Shown piece by piece: positions 1 through 6,684 of a DNA stretch of 20,556 bases. This stretch comes from a virus, in the IMG/VR virus record IMGVR_UViG_3300023179_000612, positions 1-20,556 of that record; one strand, written 5' to 3'. Every line of letters starts with the position of its first letter. Position 1 is the stretch's first letter. The notes under the pieces are model-generated. The model saw only the letters and a list, made by a program, of their open reading frames with translations, was not told the origin of the DNA and searched no databases. A program made the translations under genes and the position numbers.

Positions 1-531
1 TTGGTTTACTAACGATTTGTAATGCTCTATTTTCTCCTTTATCATGTCAAGGGGAAGGCTTAGTCTGTCGTTCCTTATTGACTTCAATTCTTCGAGTTTA
101 ACCTTGCCTATTCGCCTTACTATACCCTCGTTGTATTCGAGGAGATTGCCGTGCTTGTGTTGGTTACAAGTGACACATTGACCGTGGACATTGGACTCAT
201 GGAAACGAAGGTTGGGGTAAGAACCAACGGAGTAGTAGTGACCGGCATCATACTTGCCTTGTAGGGCTTTCCCGCACGATATACAAGGTCTTCCCTTGTC
301 CCTGAGCCTGATGTAAGTATTGAAGACTTGTTGGAGTTCCTTGCGCCATTGGGATATGCTCTTGTTCTTCTCCCGCATTGCCTTAATCTCCCGCTTGTCC
401 TTCTTTTCTTTAGCCTTTACCGCCCAAGCAAGAATACAAGCTGCCTCTGAGCAAGTCATTTGCAGGGTGCTATAGGACGGAATGAAGTCCGTCTTACATA
501 TCTTGCACTTTCTACTCCTCGCCTTCGCCAA
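1..531 (-). CDS. ninG: NinG/Rap-like recombination endonuclease (3' truncated by window edge)
   Basis: 177 codons are visible and the frame is still open at base 1, so the C-terminus lies outside the window. The protein starts MAKARSRKCKIC and has Cys pairs at residues 9/12, 83/86 (CISC) and 119/122 (CVTC), with GHYYSVGS near residues 98-105. This Cys/His pattern is characteristic of NinG (lambda Rap), a zinc-containing nuclease that acts on branched recombination intermediates. No ATG is present; I chose the TTG at 531 because it directly follows the TAA stop of the upstream gene (TAATTG) and has GGAAG just before it. NinB lies 0.9 kb upstream on the same strand, as in lambda-type nin regions. 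The family call is confident; activity is inferred from the family. Confidence 0.88.
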   Translation of the reverse strand, partial: MAKARSRKCKICKTDFIPSYSTLQMTCSEAACILAWAVKAKEKKDKREIKAMREKNKSISQWRKELQQVFNTYIRLRDKGRPCISCGKALQGKYDAGHYYSVGSYPNLRFHESNVHGQCVTCNQHKHGNLLEYNEGIVRRIGKVKLEELKSIRNDRLSLPLDMIKEKIEHYKSLVNQ

Positions 532-780
532 TTACTTCCAGGTTATTTGTTCTACCTTGATGTTGGCCAGTACCGTCTCCGCGATTAAGGTCTGAACGTC
601 TGCGGCAATTCGCTCGTCCATCCCATCGGTATTCACGATAACCTCGTCTCTGTTCGTGCCGTTGGTGTGTCTGATTAGTTTGAAGTCCCATGATAATTGA
701 TTTACGTTAGGTACAGCCATTGTTACGCGACCAAGAAACGTCTCGGTCTTTGCTATTGGTTTGGATTGTATCTGTATCAT
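532..780 (-). CDS. Hypothetical 82-residue protein upstream of ninG
   Basis: I do not recognise this protein. It is soluble-looking with mixed alpha/beta character, no Cys motif and no membrane segment. The stop codon abuts the TTG start of ninG, so the two are probably translationally coupled and cotranscribed. ATG 780 follows a TATATTTG promoter box after only 5 nt, so the mRNA may have almost no leader. A second in-frame ATG (MAVPNV, at 720) is an alternative start. Its position beside ninG suggests a recombination or early role, but nothing in the sequence proves it. Confidence 0.7.
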   Translation of the reverse strand: MIQIQSKPIAKTETFLGRVTMAVPNVNQLSWDFKLIRHTNGTNRDEVIVNTDGMDERIAADVQTLIAETVLANIKVEQITWK

Positions 781-785
781 ATTGG

Positions 786-793
786 CAAATATA
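786..793 (-). promoter_or_regulatory. Bacteroidetes-type -7 box (TATATTTG) for the 780 gene and ninG
   Basis: TATATTTG on the minus strand matches the TAnnTTTG -7 consensus and ends 5 nt before ATG 780. I see no clear TTG/TTTG at the expected -33 distance, so the promoter is only half supported. Confidence 0.4.
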
Positions 794-847
794 GTGCTTG
801 TGTGTTACTTTTATTTATTTTTTTGATAAATTATTTTCCCAGAAGTA

Positions 848-1090
848 TTGACAACCCTTGTCCGTGAATGGTTCACTCAGGAAGTAGGATTGATAAAACT
901 CCGATGGCGTCGCGGTGTGGCGATAGCAGTTTTGACTTTGTGGGCAGTTTCTACCCTTGCACATTGTGATGTCTGGACACATATTAAATTTTGTTTATTA
1001 ACACTTGACTTTTATTGTTTGACTGTTGTAGTTTTGTTGAACCTCTTCTTCCGATGTGCGCAGCTTCGGAAGGCGAGGGAAAAGGAATAA
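848..1090 (+). CDS. Small two-helix membrane protein, antisense to the surrounding genes
   Basis: This 80-residue protein has two hydrophobic segments, at about residues 23-39 and 48-68, separated by a short polar turn. It has Arg-rich flanks (RWRRG before helix 1) and a basic C-terminal tail (RKAREKE). Both ends are therefore probably cytoplasmic. The only plausible start is TTG 848. The main support is the strong rightward terminator beginning 14 nt after the stop codon, since an isolated terminator in this orientation needs a gene. Its last 93 bases are antisense to the leftward Lys-rich reading frame 998-1345. Size and topology would suit a holin or a membrane-acting early protein, but that is speculation. 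Confidence 0.5.
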   Translation: MTTLVREWFTQEVGLIKLRWRRGVAIAVLTLWAVSTLAHCDVWTHIKFCLLTLDFYCLTVVVLLNLFFRCAQLRKAREKE

Positions 1091-1345
1091 AAACCCTTTG
1101 CTCAAGCCTCGAACTGCGCTCGGGGCTTTCTTTTTGCCTATCGAATTCGTTTTACTCCCATCTACGTCAGCCAAGGTAGTGCGATAGGCAAACTTCATTT
1201 GAGAGAATGTTGGATCAGGCAACTGCCCCTTTGCGGGGCGGGATTGTTTGTTTTTCATGGGGGGGAGCTTTTTCTTTACTTTCTCTTTCTTCTCTTCTCG
1301 TGACTTGTCTGGTTTCTCTTTCTTTTCTTTTGAAAAACCCAACAT
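998..1345 (-). CDS. Putative Lys/Glu-rich small protein
   Basis: This 115-residue frame begins MLGFSKEKKEK and is extremely rich in Lys and Glu over its first 35 residues. A less biased stretch (LPDPTFSQMKFAYRTTLADVDGS) follows and looks like real protein. The start lies 22 nt after the stop of ninB, consistent with the same leftward operon. Doubt comes from the C-terminal third, which runs through the rightward terminator at 1104-1135 and antisense to the membrane gene 848-1090. Either both genes exist as an antisense pair or only one is real. No function can be assigned. Confidence 0.42.
   Translation of the reverse strand: MLGFSKEKKEKPDKSREEKKEKVKKKLPPMKNKQSRPAKGQLPDPTFSQMKFAYRTTLADVDGSKTNSIGKKKAPSAVRGLSKGFLFLFPRLPKLRTSEEEVQQNYNSQTIKVKC
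1104..1135 (+). terminator. Rho-independent terminator of the rightward membrane gene
   Basis: A 9-bp stem, AAGCCTCGA with TCGGGGCTT (one T-G pair), has a 7-nt loop and is followed by TCTTTTT. The run of T is only on the plus strand, so it ends rightward transcription. Confidence 0.75.
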
Positions 1346-1367
1346 GCCAACGTGTTAAAGTTATGAG

Positions 1368-1799
1368 TCATGCATCAAGAACTTCATCATCATTAGGGTC
1401 AGGAATAAAAATGTTCAAGGTTTCAGCAGAAAATTGCTTAACCATCTCGACATATTCCTCAAACTCCGTCGTTGTGAGTTCACTTGTCTTCCTAGGAATC
1501 TTAACCACCTCTGTGTCTGTAACCATTTCGGTGTAAAGAAACTTCCCCTTCAAAAACTCGTGCGTCAGGTCCTTGTCCACGTCATGTCCGAGTTCCCTCA
1601 GCCTTGTGGCTATGCTTGTTATGACTATGCCCCAGTAGTATGAGTTCTGGAACACCGACCTATACTTTTTTTCGGGCTTGACCTCAATAACAACCGCGAG
1701 GTCTTTTTCCCTTGCCATCAGGCGAAGTCCCTCATCAAAGAGAGACCGCGCCTTCACGACAAGCGAGCCGTCTGGTTTAATCGTTCCCCGATGTTTCAT
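1368..1799 (-). CDS. ninB: NinB/Orf-like recombination mediator
   Basis: This 143-residue protein carries the family hallmarks RSVFQNSYYWG at residues 47-57 and a KIPRKTSELTTTEFEEYVEMV-like segment near 100-120, followed by an acidic C-terminus. In lambda, NinB (Orf) binds single-stranded DNA and helps load recombinase in place of host RecFOR; that is family knowledge, not visible here. NinG lies just downstream in the same operon and a PD-(D/E)XK nuclease upstream, giving a recombination module. The start ATG 1799 overlaps the 3' end of the small membrane gene 1777-1884 by 23 nt. Confidence 0.78.
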   Translation of the reverse strand: MKHRGTIKPDGSLVVKARSLFDEGLRLMAREKDLAVVIEVKPEKKYRSVFQNSYYWGIVITSIATRLRELGHDVDKDLTHEFLKGKFLYTEMVTDTEVVKIPRKTSELTTTEFEEYVEMVKQFSAETLNIFIPDPNDDEVLDA

Positions 1800-1884
1800 C
1801 GTCCTTTGTTACTTGGTGGTACAATATGGTCATTGCCATTATGGATGCGGCACATACCGATATGAATATAACTAGTTCTTTCAT
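1777..1884 (-). CDS. Single-helix membrane microprotein (35 residues)
   Basis: The protein starts MKELVIFISV and has one hydrophobic helix over residues 4-22, followed by a polar acidic tail ending SGND. Its ATG overlaps the TGA of the upstream gene (ATGA at 1881-1884) and its own stop overlaps ninB, so it is tightly coupled on both sides. This makes it likely to be a real gene despite its size. It could be a small membrane effector or an anchored regulator; no family is recognised. Confidence 0.62.
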   Translation of the reverse strand: MKELVIFISVCAASIMAMTILYHQVTKDDETSGND

Positions 1885-2204
1885 TGTGTTATGGTTTTGA
1901 ATCCGTTCATCTTGACAATATGCTCGTAGAGTTCATCAAAGGTCTTGAGTATCTCGTTGCCGTCCTTGTCCCAAGACTTCATGTCTGGGTTAAGTTTCCC
2001 TTCGATGTAGCCCTTCTCATACATGAACCAACTGAAGTCGTCGAGAGCCTCCTCGGTCATGATCTCCTTGAGTAAGGTGTAAATGACATGATTCTCGGGT
2101 TCTGTGAATTCTGTTGTGTCTATCCCAATGTCATAAGCCGCGCCGGACATTCTCCAAGCCTTTTGTAGTTGGAGTGTGATTGATAAAAATGTTTCGTATC
2201 TCAT
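1881..2204 (-). CDS. Conserved-looking hypothetical protein, 107 residues
   Basis: Begins MRYETFLSITLQLQ and contains an aromatic-rich segment (FSWFMYEKGYIEGK) near residues 57-70. It appears soluble, acidic and helical, with no catalytic motif I can identify. Its ATG overlaps the stop of the PD-(D/E)XK nuclease gene (ATGA at 2201-2204), and its own stop overlaps the next microprotein. The location suggests co-translation with the nuclease, and it may be a partner, but this is inference. Confidence 0.75.
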   Translation of the reverse strand: MRYETFLSITLQLQKAWRMSGAAYDIGIDTTEFTEPENHVIYTLLKEIMTEEALDDFSWFMYEKGYIEGKLNPDMKSWDKDGNEILKTFDELYEHIVKMNGFKTITQ

Positions 2205-3184
2205 GCCTCTTCTTCTTCTAATGGTTGTGCTACAATCATGAGGTAGTCCCAGTCATACCCCGCGGATATAATCTCCTTCTTAACCTCTTCGTTCTTGGCT
2301 GTTATTTTATCTCCCTTGGCATATCTTGAAACTACTCGCGACCACCTTGCCACCTTCGACTTGACCGCGTCCGAGTAATCTCTTGGTGTCTCGTATCCGT
2401 ATAGCATTTGAAGGTATGACGAATACTCGATGCCCAGATTCTTCTTGAACCTTCCGTCCTCGAATGTTATCTCATCCTCAAGGGGCGGTCTCTCGTCTGA
2501 CCGATAGTATTTAGTAATCTTCTCAAGGTCTTTCTTGTACTCCGCCTCAAGTTGTTCGGACGGATAAAGTGGAAAGCATATCATTCGTAGGTCGTCCTTG
2601 CAGATGTAGGCAAGTTCCCCCGACAATCCCAGTCCCTTCATGTAAGTAAACAACTGGAGTCTGTGGTGGCTTATTGGCTTTTCGTTTCTTTCAAGCATAT
2701 CCATCACAAACGAGGAGCAAGACTTGACCTCAAGAACCTTTGTGCTTAACGGCTTATCTCCGTATGCCTCGTATAGCTTATTAGCGATGAATAGAGACGA
2801 TGCTTGGATGCTTTCGGGTAGATAGGACTTCGATATGTCTTTGGTCGCTTTATCGAGGTCTATTTGCCCTCCCGCAAGGAAGTCAAGTCTGCCTGATACT
2901 TTAAGTAGGTCTGGATACTCTAGCATGACTCTTTCTTGTGTCTCTTGGATTATGCCAGCCCTCTCAAGAACGAACCTGACCACCCATTCGACAAGATTAC
3001 CCGCCTCGAACTTTCTTAAGGAACGGATGTTGGGCGGGTTTGTTGGTGTGACCGCCTTCATCCTCAGCCATCTATCGACGAGGGGTTGTCCGATTTCCGA
3101 GGCATAGCAGTAGTCCCTCGGCTGTAAGTCTCTTTGTGGGGAGTATACGCACTCGTTCCACAACTGGTCTAGTTTCCAATTCAT
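2201..3184 (-). CDS. PD-(D/E)XK superfamily nuclease (Cas4/RecB-like)
   Basis: This 327-residue protein has the ordered motifs of the RecB/Cas4-type nuclease fold: an early Glu-containing helix (FEAGNLVEW, about 59-67), GRLD at 98-101, LEVK at 151-154 supplying the E-x-K pair, and QLFTY at 177-181 matching the Q-x-x-x-Y motif. The metal-binding Asp, Glu and Lys are all present, so an active DNA exonuclease or nickase is expected. I see no Cys cluster for an iron-sulfur centre, unlike Cas4. The C-terminal 100 residues are helical and charged. With ninB and ninG downstream in the same operon, a role in phage recombination or end processing is likely. Both ends overlap neighbours by 4 nt. Confidence 0.85.
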   Translation of the reverse strand: MNWKLDQLWNECVYSPQRDLQPRDYCYASEIGQPLVDRWLRMKAVTPTNPPNIRSLRKFEAGNLVEWVVRFVLERAGIIQETQERVMLEYPDLLKVSGRLDFLAGGQIDLDKATKDISKSYLPESIQASSLFIANKLYEAYGDKPLSTKVLEVKSCSSFVMDMLERNEKPISHHRLQLFTYMKGLGLSGELAYICKDDLRMICFPLYPSEQLEAEYKKDLEKITKYYRSDERPPLEDEITFEDGRFKKNLGIEYSSYLQMLYGYETPRDYSDAVKSKVARWSRVVSRYAKGDKITAKNEEVKKEIISAGYDWDYLMIVAQPLEEEEA

Positions 3185-3615
3185 TGGTAGATAATTGTTA
3201 AATTTGAAATGTCGTTTGCTAATTCAATGTCTTCGATGGCGTGTTCCTTGGTTGGGTAATTGTACTCACCAACTACGGCATGGTCTGTCCATAGAACTAA
3301 ATTGTAGGTGTCGTCCTCCTGGTGAACTACGTCGGATTGAACTTCAACTAACTCGTTTTGTATTGTCCGGACGCATGAGGCGAACTTTTTATTGTAGAAT
3401 CGGTCTGCGTCAATTTTCTTCTCATTCCTTTGGATGTCATAGAATAATACTCTGACTTCATTGGGAATGGAAGGAAGTAATTTACCAGGGCTTTTGTAGT
3501 CTTTATACTTTCCTATAAACCTAGAGTGCCACCGGTTTGTTTTCTTAATTGCATAAAGTTCTCCGTTATCTTTCAGAACTTCATAGCCATCATTCATCTG
3601 ATAAATGCGTGTCAT
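3181..3615 (-). CDS. Hypothetical 144-residue protein
   Basis: Starts MTRIYQMNDGYEVLK and has a basic, aromatic N-terminal half (NRWHSRFIGKYKDYKSPG) and an acidic C-terminal half. No known motif is visible. Its stop overlaps the start of the nuclease gene (ATGA, 3181-3184), so it is translated together with it. The intergenic gap upstream is only 13 nt, so no separate promoter is obvious. Confidence 0.75.
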   Translation of the reverse strand: MTRIYQMNDGYEVLKDNGELYAIKKTNRWHSRFIGKYKDYKSPGKLLPSIPNEVRVLFYDIQRNEKKIDADRFYNKKFASCVRTIQNELVEVQSDVVHQEDDTYNLVLWTDHAVVGEYNYPTKEHAIEDIELANDISNLTIIYQ

Positions 3616-3628
3616 AGGTTTTGTAAAT

Positions 3629-3748
3629 TTAGTGTAACTTGTTGATTTTATTGCTATTCTTATCTAAATTATCCTTAAATATAGATGTAGCGAGCCAATA
3701 CATTAGCGGTAAGGCGATAAAAAATAGGACGGTTTGCAGTCGTTTCAT
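3629..3748 (-). CDS. Single-helix membrane microprotein (39 residues)
   Basis: Starts MKRLQTVLFFIALPL with one hydrophobic segment at about residues 5-22, followed by an Asn/Lys-rich hydrophilic tail. The ATG overlaps the TGA of the upstream Cys-rich gene (ATGA, 3745-3748). An N-terminal KR before the hydrophobic run would orient the tail outward, or it could act as an uncleaved signal anchor. No family is recognised. Similar microproteins occur at 1777-1884 and 3957-4028. Confidence 0.6.
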   Translation of the reverse strand: MKRLQTVLFFIALPLMYWLATSIFKDNLDKNSNKINKLH

Positions 3749-3960
3749 AGTCCATGTTTTTCGTGAAAGTTTTGATAAGCGACACAGTTTTCGCACTCTT
3801 CAATACACAGTCTTTTTTCTGCCTCCTGGTACTTTTCATCATAGAGCGTACATTCTCCGTCCTCGTCCATGCCATGCTCGCAGGCGTATTTGTCGCATAT
3901 TTTGAAAATGAAATGATCATCGCAATGCGGGCAAAGTAGTTTGTAATGTAGTAAATTCAT
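3745..3960 (-). CDS. Cys-rich, probable zinc-binding small protein
   Basis: This 71-residue protein has CPHC at residues 10-13 and further Cys/His sites (CDKYACEH, then CTLYDE, CIEE, CENC), enough for two metal sites. It is likely a zinc-ribbon type nucleic-acid- or protein-binding factor. I chose ATG 3960 because it overlaps the stop of the upstream 23-residue frame (ATGA); a longer in-frame start at 4008 would run through that gene. Neighbours are microproteins, giving no functional clue. Confidence 0.65.
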   Translation of the reverse strand: MNLLHYKLLCPHCDDHFIFKICDKYACEHGMDEDGECTLYDEKYQEAEKRLCIEECENCVAYQNFHEKHGL

Positions 3961-4028
3961 CTTAGTAAGGGTAAAAGGGCTGCCGCCACCGAAATGGCGA
4001 CAACCCATAGCATTTGTTTTTTGGTCAT
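3957..4028 (-). CDS. Very small membrane peptide (23 residues)
   Basis: The peptide starts MTKKQMLWVVAISVAA and is one hydrophobic helix (about residues 6-21) after a basic start, ending in LLR. It is flanked by ATGA overlaps on both sides (4025-4028 and 3957-3960), the strongest sign that it is translated. It could be a small effector, or simply a coupling element that keeps ribosomes moving to the downstream gene. Confidence 0.45.
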   Translation of the reverse strand: MTKKQMLWVVAISVAAALLPLLR

Positions 4029-4342
4029 AGTTTTTCTGTTAGCTTGTCAGTTAGTCCGCTTGCTATTTCGGATACGCTACGTCGAAACTCAGGCTCCGTT
4101 ATCTCATGGAATTCTCCAGAGGTCATAACTTGCGTGGTCTCATGGTCAATGAACTTATCTGTTCTTTTGCTCAAAAAGAAGGATTTAGTTTGTCCTGATG
4201 TGCTGATGGAAATGATTGTCACTTCCTCGTCGTGCGGGATAACTGCTTTGTAAACTGCGTACAAATGATAATCTCTTTTGTAGAATTTTGGTGCGTCGAT
4301 TGAAATCTCCCTTTCAATGCGCTCGGTGACTGTGTATTTCAT
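4025..4342 (-). CDS. Hypothetical 105-residue protein
   Basis: Starts MKYTVTERIEREISID; mostly beta-like at the N-terminus and helical at the C-terminus (SVSEIASGLTDKLTEKL). No motif is recognised. It is coupled by ATGA overlaps to the genes on both sides (4339-4342 upstream, 4025-4028 downstream), placing it in a continuous leftward operon. Confidence 0.7.
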   Translation of the reverse strand: MKYTVTERIEREISIDAPKFYKRDYHLYAVYKAVIPHDEEVTIISISTSGQTKSFFLSKRTDKFIDHETTQVMTSGEFHEITEPEFRRSVSEIASGLTDKLTEKL

Positions 4343-4635
4343 ATTATTTGTGTTAGTATCATGTGTTTGTGCAATAGTTCATCAACGTAGAGGTCGAGGT
4401 TCATGTTAATGCTGTAGTCCATGTAATTCGCGGGGGGCATATTGAGGCAAAACCTTTCGGCAGCCTCTAGCCTCTCTTTCATGCCCTCGTACTCGTGTAT
4501 GTGGTTGCACCCACCAGTCCCATGATTATGGACGTGGGCGGTGCGGACTCCGTCGACGTAGATGTCGGCACTGAACATTATTGTCTCCTCGCTCATCGCG
4601 ATATTGTACGTTATATTTTTGAGTTCTATTTTCAT
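4339..4635 (-). CDS. Hypothetical protein with HVHNHGTGGCNHIH motif, 98 residues
   Basis: The central segment SADIYVDGVRTAHVHNHGTGGC resembles small proteins carried by phages and plasmids in which a beta-hairpin ends in a Gly-Gly-Cys-His cluster; I recall the pattern but cannot name a family with certainty. Four His and one Cys close together could bind metal. Two nucleotides separate it from the upstream gene, and it overlaps the downstream one by ATGA. Function unknown. Confidence 0.72.
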   Translation of the reverse strand: MKIELKNITYNIAMSEETIMFSADIYVDGVRTAHVHNHGTGGCNHIHEYEGMKERLEAAERFCLNMPPANYMDYSINMNLDLYVDELLHKHMILTQII

Positions 4636-4637
4636 AA

Positions 4638-4817
4638 TTAATTTTTAAGTATTATTTCTTTTTGCTCTGCTATTGAACCGGCGGTGTATAGGTCTCCGCT
4701 CTTCGCCCATGTAAGATTGTGGGCTTTGCAAAGATTTTCAAACGTCCTGAATTCAATTTCTTTTGGCGTGTGAATTACTTCATTTAGTTTGCTCTGGTAG
4801 TCTAAAATTAAAATCAT
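4638..4817 (-). CDS. Hypothetical 59-residue protein
   Basis: Reading leftward from ATG 4817 gives a protein starting MILILDYQSKLNEV and ending EIILKN, then TAA. Its first 38 bases overlap the end of the gene 4780-4998 in another frame, and its stop lies 2 nt before the next ATG. It fills what would otherwise be a gap in a tightly packed operon, which supports it. The sequence is soluble, with an NLTWAKSGDLYTAGS segment; no family is recognised. Confidence 0.62.
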   Translation of the reverse strand: MILILDYQSKLNEVIHTPKEIEFRTFENLCKAHNLTWAKSGDLYTAGSIAEQKEIILKN

Positions 4818-4998
4818 GTGCTATTGTGTTTATAGTTTGTATTGTTTCTGATAAAGTTACTTCCAAGGCTTCAGACAAAATTGCGTGGGCTGTTTCCGAG
4901 TCTACGTTGTGCCTACTCATTACGTCGTCAATATGCCACATGGATTCGACGTGGTACCCTGCGCGTCTCAACGTCTCTTTGGCTTCTCTTATTGTCAT
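4780..4998 (-). CDS. Small helical protein with WHIDDV motif, 72 residues
   Basis: The segment ESMWHIDDVMSRHNVDSETAHAILSEAL resembles small conserved proteins common in Bacteroidetes and their mobile elements, with the pattern WHIDDV and then a helix with AxxIL. Their function is not known to me. This gene has one of the few strong ribosome-binding sites in the window, GGAGGAA 3 nt before ATG 4998, which overlaps the stop of the upstream gene. It may therefore be made at a higher level than its neighbours. Confidence 0.75.
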   Translation of the reverse strand: MTIREAKETLRRAGYHVESMWHIDDVMSRHNVDSETAHAILSEALEVTLSETIQTINTIAHDFNFRLPEQTK

Positions 4999-5570
4999 AG
5001 TTCCTCCTCCTGTTCTTCATAAGCCCAGCCGGTTACTTCGGAGGCGAATTTAACTGCTTCTTTTGAGCCGAATTCTGGCTCATAGGCTTCAATCATTACT
5101 CCGTTTTGGTAGGTATACTCTCCGCAATTATAGCCGATGTCTTCGTCTGCGAATTTTACCCTGAATACGTCGTCTGGAAACAATATACTGAGCTTTTCAA
5201 TTACTGCCACTGGTGTACTCCACGCGGTGCTGAATTGAATGTCTCCTTCATCTGTTACTCCTGTGTCGTATGCGTTCCACTTGGTGTTCCAATGGCGTGT
5301 TGCCCAGTCGTACCAATTATCAGCGCCGTATTTAATCATAAACATTTTGCTCATCCGCTCGGTGATCCCTTTGTTCCAGGTGTCGGGCGTTTGTTTGGCA
5401 AATTCTTCGGGGGTTACTATGCGCGTCGGACTCGTTGTGTTTCTCAGGTCTTCTGGCATTGGATGAATTGTGTTAAAATCTATGAACTCGTTGTTTCCTT
5501 TAATGAAGTCCATGATGAATTCTTCGTGTGCTGACTCAATAGTCAAGACGTTTGTAACGTGATTTGGCAT
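4995..5570 (-). CDS. Api92/YubB-like ferredoxin-fold protein
   Basis: This 191-residue protein begins MPNHVTNVLTI and contains DFNTIHPMPEDL near residues 31-42 and YGADNWYDWATRHWNTKWNAYD near 81-102. These are the features of the DUF1281/Api92-like family found in phages and plasmids, with a ferredoxin-like fold. Function is unknown. The C-terminus is very acidic (EEQEEEL). The leader contains the ACCAATA element seen upstream of several genes in this block, 20 nt from the ATG. The 3' end encodes the strong ribosome-binding site of the next gene. Confidence 0.8.
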   Translation of the reverse strand: MPNHVTNVLTIESAHEEFIMDFIKGNNEFIDFNTIHPMPEDLRNTTSPTRIVTPEEFAKQTPDTWNKGITERMSKMFMIKYGADNWYDWATRHWNTKWNAYDTGVTDEGDIQFSTAWSTPVAVIEKLSILFPDDVFRVKFADEDIGYNCGEYTYQNGVMIEAYEPEFGSKEAVKFASEVTGWAYEEQEEEL

Positions 5571-5589
5571 AAGTTTTTGTATTTAATTG

Positions 5590-5757
5590 TTATTGGTTTA
5601 CTTCTTTTATCTCGAATCGCAATGGCGCGGCAAAGAAGGTTTGAATTCTTCTCATTGCTATTTCTGCCGTCTTTACTGTTAGTTCATCAGCGTTATAGCT
5701 GAGTGTCATTTGTGCCTTGTTGCTACGATTGTAGCCCGTAATCGTGTACTGTTTCAT
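5590..5757 (-). CDS. Hypothetical 55-residue protein
   Basis: Reading leftward from ATG 5757 gives MKQYTITGYNRSNKAQ... ending EIKEVNQ, then TAA. A promoter with tandem TTAAC repeats (5779-5823) lies immediately upstream, and an ACCAATA element ends 4 nt before the ATG, so the start is well placed. The protein is small, basic and soluble with no recognised motif. It is the first gene of the transcription unit running down to about 3.2 kb or beyond. Confidence 0.66.
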   Translation of the reverse strand: MKQYTITGYNRSNKAQMTLSYNADELTVKTAEIAMRRIQTFFAAPLRFEIKEVNQ

Positions 5758-5778
5758 AAATTATTGGTTTTGTGTTTG

Positions 5779-5823
5779 CTAAATTAAATTACTTTTTGTT
5801 TGTTACTTGTTAAATAGTGTTAA
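5779..5823 (-). promoter_or_regulatory. Leftward promoter with tandem TTAAC repeats (P5.8)
   Basis: On the minus strand, TTAAC-N5-TTAAC (5823-5809) is followed after 22 nt by the -7-like box TAATTTAG (5786-5779). No TTG is present at -33, so the repeat itself may take over that role. The same box occurs at P13.4, and the same tandem repeat at P8.8, P13.4 and P16.8. Confidence 0.55.
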
Positions 5824-6018
5824 ATCTTCATTGTAGGTAAATTCGTGCGTTATTAGATAGTTGACTATTTCTTCTTTGTAGGCGTGGTCTACAATTTTTC
5901 CTTCAATCGTTATTGTGTAGGTCTCTCTCCCTTCGTGGGTGTCTATCTGGATAACTTTGCCGGCGTACTTCATCGCCTCAAATTTCAGCAGGGCGAATAA
6001 GATTAGTATGGTTTTCAT
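5803..6018 (-). CDS. Hypothetical 71-residue protein with hydrophobic N-terminus
   Basis: From ATG 6018 the protein starts MKTILILFALLKFEAMKYAG; the first 12 residues are hydrophobic, short for a membrane helix but suggestive of a signal or anchor. I prefer this start because it overlaps the upstream stop (ATGA, 6015-6018). The alternative, Met16 at 5973, would give a purely soluble beta-rich domain (YAGKVIQIDTHEGRETYTI). The 3' end contains the TTAAC repeats of P5.8. No family is recognised. Confidence 0.65.
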   Translation of the reverse strand: MKTILILFALLKFEAMKYAGKVIQIDTHEGRETYTITIEGKIVDHAYKEEIVNYLITHEFTYNEDLTLFNK

Positions 6019-6386
6019 TGGAATGGGTTGATATTGTTACTTAATAGGCTGTGAATTTTTCTGCCGTATTTGCTGACCTTGTTTATTTGGTAGTCGTCGC
6101 CGGGGTTATTGATGTACCAGATATCTCTTTCGCCTTTGGCGTTTATAGTTGGAACGGCTATTCTTTCCATGTACCAGTATCCAGGGCGTTCGTGCACTGT
6201 TAGCCCGCTTGCTCTTCTGTAGTGTGCAATTCCTTCGTTTTCGGTTATGCACTCCCTTCGGTTTGCTCCCCTGCCCTTGTGCCAGTAATATTGCCGCCCT
6301 GTGTGTTTGTACGTCACTATCAACGGCGTGTTGTAAGTTGCGCCGCTGTATGTTATGTTTGCGGCAAAGGTTGTTGTTATTTTCAT
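6015..6386 (-). CDS. Hypothetical 123-residue protein
   Basis: Start MKITTTFAANITYSG at 6386 is chosen over an upstream in-frame ATG at 6458 because it overlaps the preceding stop (ATGA) and has the ACCAATA element 2 nt before it. The protein is rich in Tyr, Arg and Gly and probably mostly beta structure. Segments such as YYWHKGRGANRREC are basic and might contact nucleic acid. It is coupled downstream by ATGA to the next gene. Function unknown. Confidence 0.7.
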   Translation of the reverse strand: MKITTTFAANITYSGATYNTPLIVTYKHTGRQYYWHKGRGANRRECITENEGIAHYRRASGLTVHERPGYWYMERIAVPTINAKGERDIWYINNPGDDYQINKVSKYGRKIHSLLSNNINPFQ

Positions 6387-6637
6387 TGTATTGGTTTTTT
6401 TAGTGTGTTGTATGTCAGACCTTCTGAATCTGTGTAGGTGTTGTGTATTATTTCGCAATGGCTCAGCTCTTCCGCTTTTTCTTTGTAGACTTTGGTAAAT
6501 GTTCTTTTTCCTAATTTGTTCAGATATGGCAAAATATATCTTTCGTAGTTGTGCCCATTGGGATCAATGCCGCCGTAGGCGAAACAAGACTCCATCATTT
6601 CGCGCATAAATTGTGCGCTCTCTTCTTTTGTTATCAT
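6383..6637 (-). CDS. Hypothetical 84-residue protein
   Basis: Starts MITKEESAQFMREMMESC; a helical acidic protein with a central NGHNYERYILPYLNKLGKRTF segment. The ACCAATACA element sits directly before ATG 6637, in the same 17-nt context (AAAAACCAATACAATGA) as the next gene. Its final codons (KKPIQ) are encoded by the downstream copy of that element. No family is recognised. Confidence 0.7.
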   Translation of the reverse strand: MITKEESAQFMREMMESCFAYGGIDPNGHNYERYILPYLNKLGKRTFTKVYKEKAEELSHCEIIHNTYTDSEGLTYNTLKKPIQ

Positions 6638-6684
6638 TGTATTGGTTTTTATTGCGCGTTGAAGATGCGCGCCCCCTTTGTTGA

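Noticed and set aside
1207-1536. Rightward 109-residue frame, Ser/Leu/Val-rich
   Set aside because: It is the reverse of ninB and of the Lys/Glu-rich frame; its Ser/Leu composition follows from the opposite strand.
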